The position numbers were made by a program, and so were the translations under genes. DNA of 64,000 nt, from positions 103,503 through 167,502 of the forward strand of contig VBWE01000013.1 of NCBI GenBank assembly GCA_006218065.1. Direction: 5' to 3'. Positions within the stretch are counted from its first letter, which is position 1. Each line of letters starts with the position of its first letter. The notes below the pieces were generated by a model. That model was not told the DNA's origin and ran no database searches. It was given only the letters and a program-made list of their open reading frames with translations. Shown in pieces: positions 62,833-64,000 of the stretch. Source of the stretch: Bacteroidota bacterium. Its GTDB lineage: Bacteria > Bacteroidota > Bacteroidia > Palsa-965.

Positions 62833-63132
62833 ATGATCGTTTATAATGTTACCGTCAACGTGGACGACGATGTTCACGAAGAATGGCTGAAATGGATGAA
62901 GGAAAAGCACATCCCCGACGTGATGGCTACCGGCATTTTTACGGCGAACAACATGTTCCGCCTGCTCGTGGAAGAACAGCAGGGAACTTCGTATGCCATC
63001 CAGTACTCGTGCAAAACGATCGAGGACTATCACCGTTACCGGGATGAATTCGCGCCGCGCCTGCAGAAAGAACATACGGAGAAGTACGGCGAGAAGTGCG
63101 TCGCTTTCCGTACTTTGCTGGAACAGGTTTGA
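62833..63132 (+). CDS. DUF4286 family protein
   Basis: A 99-residue soluble protein with the DUF4286 pattern: MIVYNVTVNVDDDVHEEWLK, WMKEKHIPDVMATGIFTANN, MFRLLVEEQQGTSYAIQYSC, YRDEFAPRLQKEHTEKYGEK. The fold is probably a ferredoxin-like alpha-beta domain. It is found widely in Bacteroidota beside rsmA, as here (15 bp upstream). Function unknown. Confidence 0.88.
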   Translation: MIVYNVTVNVDDDVHEEWLKWMKEKHIPDVMATGIFTANNMFRLLVEEQQGTSYAIQYSCKTIEDYHRYRDEFAPRLQKEHTEKYGEKCVAFRTLLEQV

Positions 63133-63147
63133 TTTTCAGCAGCAACT

Positions 63148-63924
63148 ATGTCTTTCGTCCCACCCAAAAAACATCTCGGCCAGCATTTTCTGCGCGATGA
63201 AAATATCGCCGCGAAAATTGCGGGCAGCCTGGTGCATCACACGAAATACAAAACGGTACTCGAGATCGGTCCGGGCATGGGTGTGCTCACCAAGTATTTG
63301 CTCCAGCGTCCCGAATTCGAAACCCGCGTGGTGGAAATAGACCGCGATTCGGTGACGTATTTGCAGGAACATTATCCCGAACTCGCCCCGCGCATTATCG
63401 CCGCCGATTTCCTGAAACTTGATCTCGCGGAAAAATTCAAAGAGCCGTTCGCCATCATCGGGAACTTTCCCTACAACATTTCCTCGCAGATTCTTTTTAA
63501 AGCGCTGGAAGTCCGCAACCTCGTCCCGGAGATCGTCGGCATGTTCCAGAAAGAAGTCGCCGAACGCATCGCCGAACCGCCGGGGAGCAAAACCTACGGC
63601 ATTACCAGCGTGCTGCTGCAGGCTTTTTACGATATCCAGTACCTGTTCACGGTCAGCGAACACGTTTTTCATCCGCCGCCGAAAGTAAAATCGGCCGTTA
63701 TCCGCCTCACGCGGAATCAAACACAAAAACTGGATTGCGATGAAGATTTATTTGTCCGCGTCGTCAAAGCCGGCTTCAACCAGCGGAGAAAAACACTGCG
63801 CAACGGCTTGAAGCAATTTAAAATCAAAGCCGGTTTTGAACAGCACCGTTTTTTTTCGGAACGTGCGGAACGCCTGTCCGTTGCTGATTTCGTGGAACTG
63901 ACGAATATGTTGGAGTCTGTTTAA
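63148..63924 (+). CDS. rsmA: 16S rRNA (adenine(1518)-N(6)/adenine(1519)-N(6))-dimethyltransferase
   Basis: A 258-residue KsgA-type methyltransferase acting late in 30S assembly. Motifs: KKHLGQHFLRDENIAAKIAG, SAM site VLEIGPGMGVLTKYLL, acidic VVEIDRDSVTYL, catalytic NFPYNISSQILFKAL, and VFHPPPKVKSAVIRL. The C-terminal helical part contains FNQRRKTLRNGLK. The protein ends in NMLESV; the GTT codon and the TAA stop are the first bases of repeat copy H, so the repeat defines the end of the gene. Confidence 0.96.
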   Translation: MSFVPPKKHLGQHFLRDENIAAKIAGSLVHHTKYKTVLEIGPGMGVLTKYLLQRPEFETRVVEIDRDSVTYLQEHYPELAPRIIAADFLKLDLAEKFKEPFAIIGNFPYNISSQILFKALEVRNLVPEIVGMFQKEVAERIAEPPGSKTYGITSVLLQAFYDIQYLFTVSEHVFHPPPKVKSAVIRLTRNQTQKLDCDEDLFVRVVKAGFNQRRKTLRNGLKQFKIKAGFEQHRFFSERAERLSVADFVELTNMLESV

Positions 63925-64000
63925 AATTCCTCCGGAGAGCCGTTTTACAGGAAAACTGTTGCTATAGGTCGGAATAGATTTAGCGGCAGGAGGCAGCGGC
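63919..64000. repeat. Dispersed palindromic repeat, copy H (cut by window end)
   Basis: Starts GTTTAAAA at 63919-63926, continuing TTCCTCCGGAGAGCCGTTTT, ACAGGAAAACTGTTGCTATA, GGTCGGAATAGATTTAGCGG and GGCAGGAGGCAGCGGC. The left arm is nearly identical to copies B and F. The centre and right arm lie beyond the window. Confidence 0.9.

Overview
The window is chromosomal DNA of a Bacteroidota bacterium, probably an environmental member of the Chitinophagales/Sphingobacteriales side of the phylum (lineage is inference). The evidence is four secreted proteins with type IX secretion (T9SS) C-terminal sorting domains, many TAnnTTTG promoter boxes, almost no Shine-Dalgarno sequences, a 31-residue AURKAIP1/COX24-type basic protein beside HU and RNase G, a MoxR/DUF58 operon in the phylum's usual order, LytS/LytTR-type signalling, and a kynU...kmo operon. 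No rRNA, tRNA, CRISPR array, integrase or transposase gene was seen.

Layout. 1-3.9 kb: mutY (partial), HU, a TPR protein, the small basic protein, rng. 4-9.1 kb: an M48 peptidase and a large secreted SBBP-repeat protein. 9.1-17.1 kb: an RDD protein divergent from the operon SpoIIM-like / membrane protein / DUF4129 (frameshifted) / DUF4350 / MoxR / [four-helix-bundle gene between long inverted repeats] / DUF58. 17.2-22.1 kb: M13 peptidase, recX, two membrane proteins. 22.2-26.9 kb: prfB with a programmed +1 frameshift, an ArsC-like protein, an AT-rich pair encoding an ABC-type AAA ATPase and a small TOPRIM-like protein (candidate defence module), then fumC. 27-30.3 kb: manC-type enzyme and an aminotransferase. 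30.6-34.2 kb: a SprT-like protease, feoB, feoA and two tiny Cys-rich lipoproteins. 34.3-38.3 kb: mlaE/mlaF and two T9SS cargo proteins. 38.4-44.5 kb: gcvP, a UbiA-like enzyme, hemL. 44.8-53.1 kb: propeller histidine kinase, LytTR regulator and two large secreted proteins. 53.2-57.7 kb: kynU, a flavin halogenase-like enzyme, kmo. 57.9-64 kb: rplU, rpmA, serS, a lipoprotein, a TPR gene broken by a 29-bp tandem duplication, a DUF4286 protein and rsmA.

The most striking non-coding feature is a dispersed palindromic repeat family: eight copies in 64 kb, about 160-280 bp each, starting GTTTAAAA and ending TTTTAAAC. The arms are built of variable GGCAG-type short repeats, and most copies enclose a conserved centre of about 60 nt. 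Copies lie only between genes or exactly at gene ends. Two copies supply the last Val codon and the stop codon of the neighbouring gene. At four gene-facing ends the TTTTAAAC terminus lies 12-15 bp upstream of a TAnnTTTG-type box, where the -33 promoter element would be. Other palindromes are nested inside some copies. Together with the inverted-repeat four-helix-bundle cassette, the AAA/TOPRIM pair and a GC-rich inverted repeat at 9861-10073, these are the accessory parts of an otherwise housekeeping stretch.
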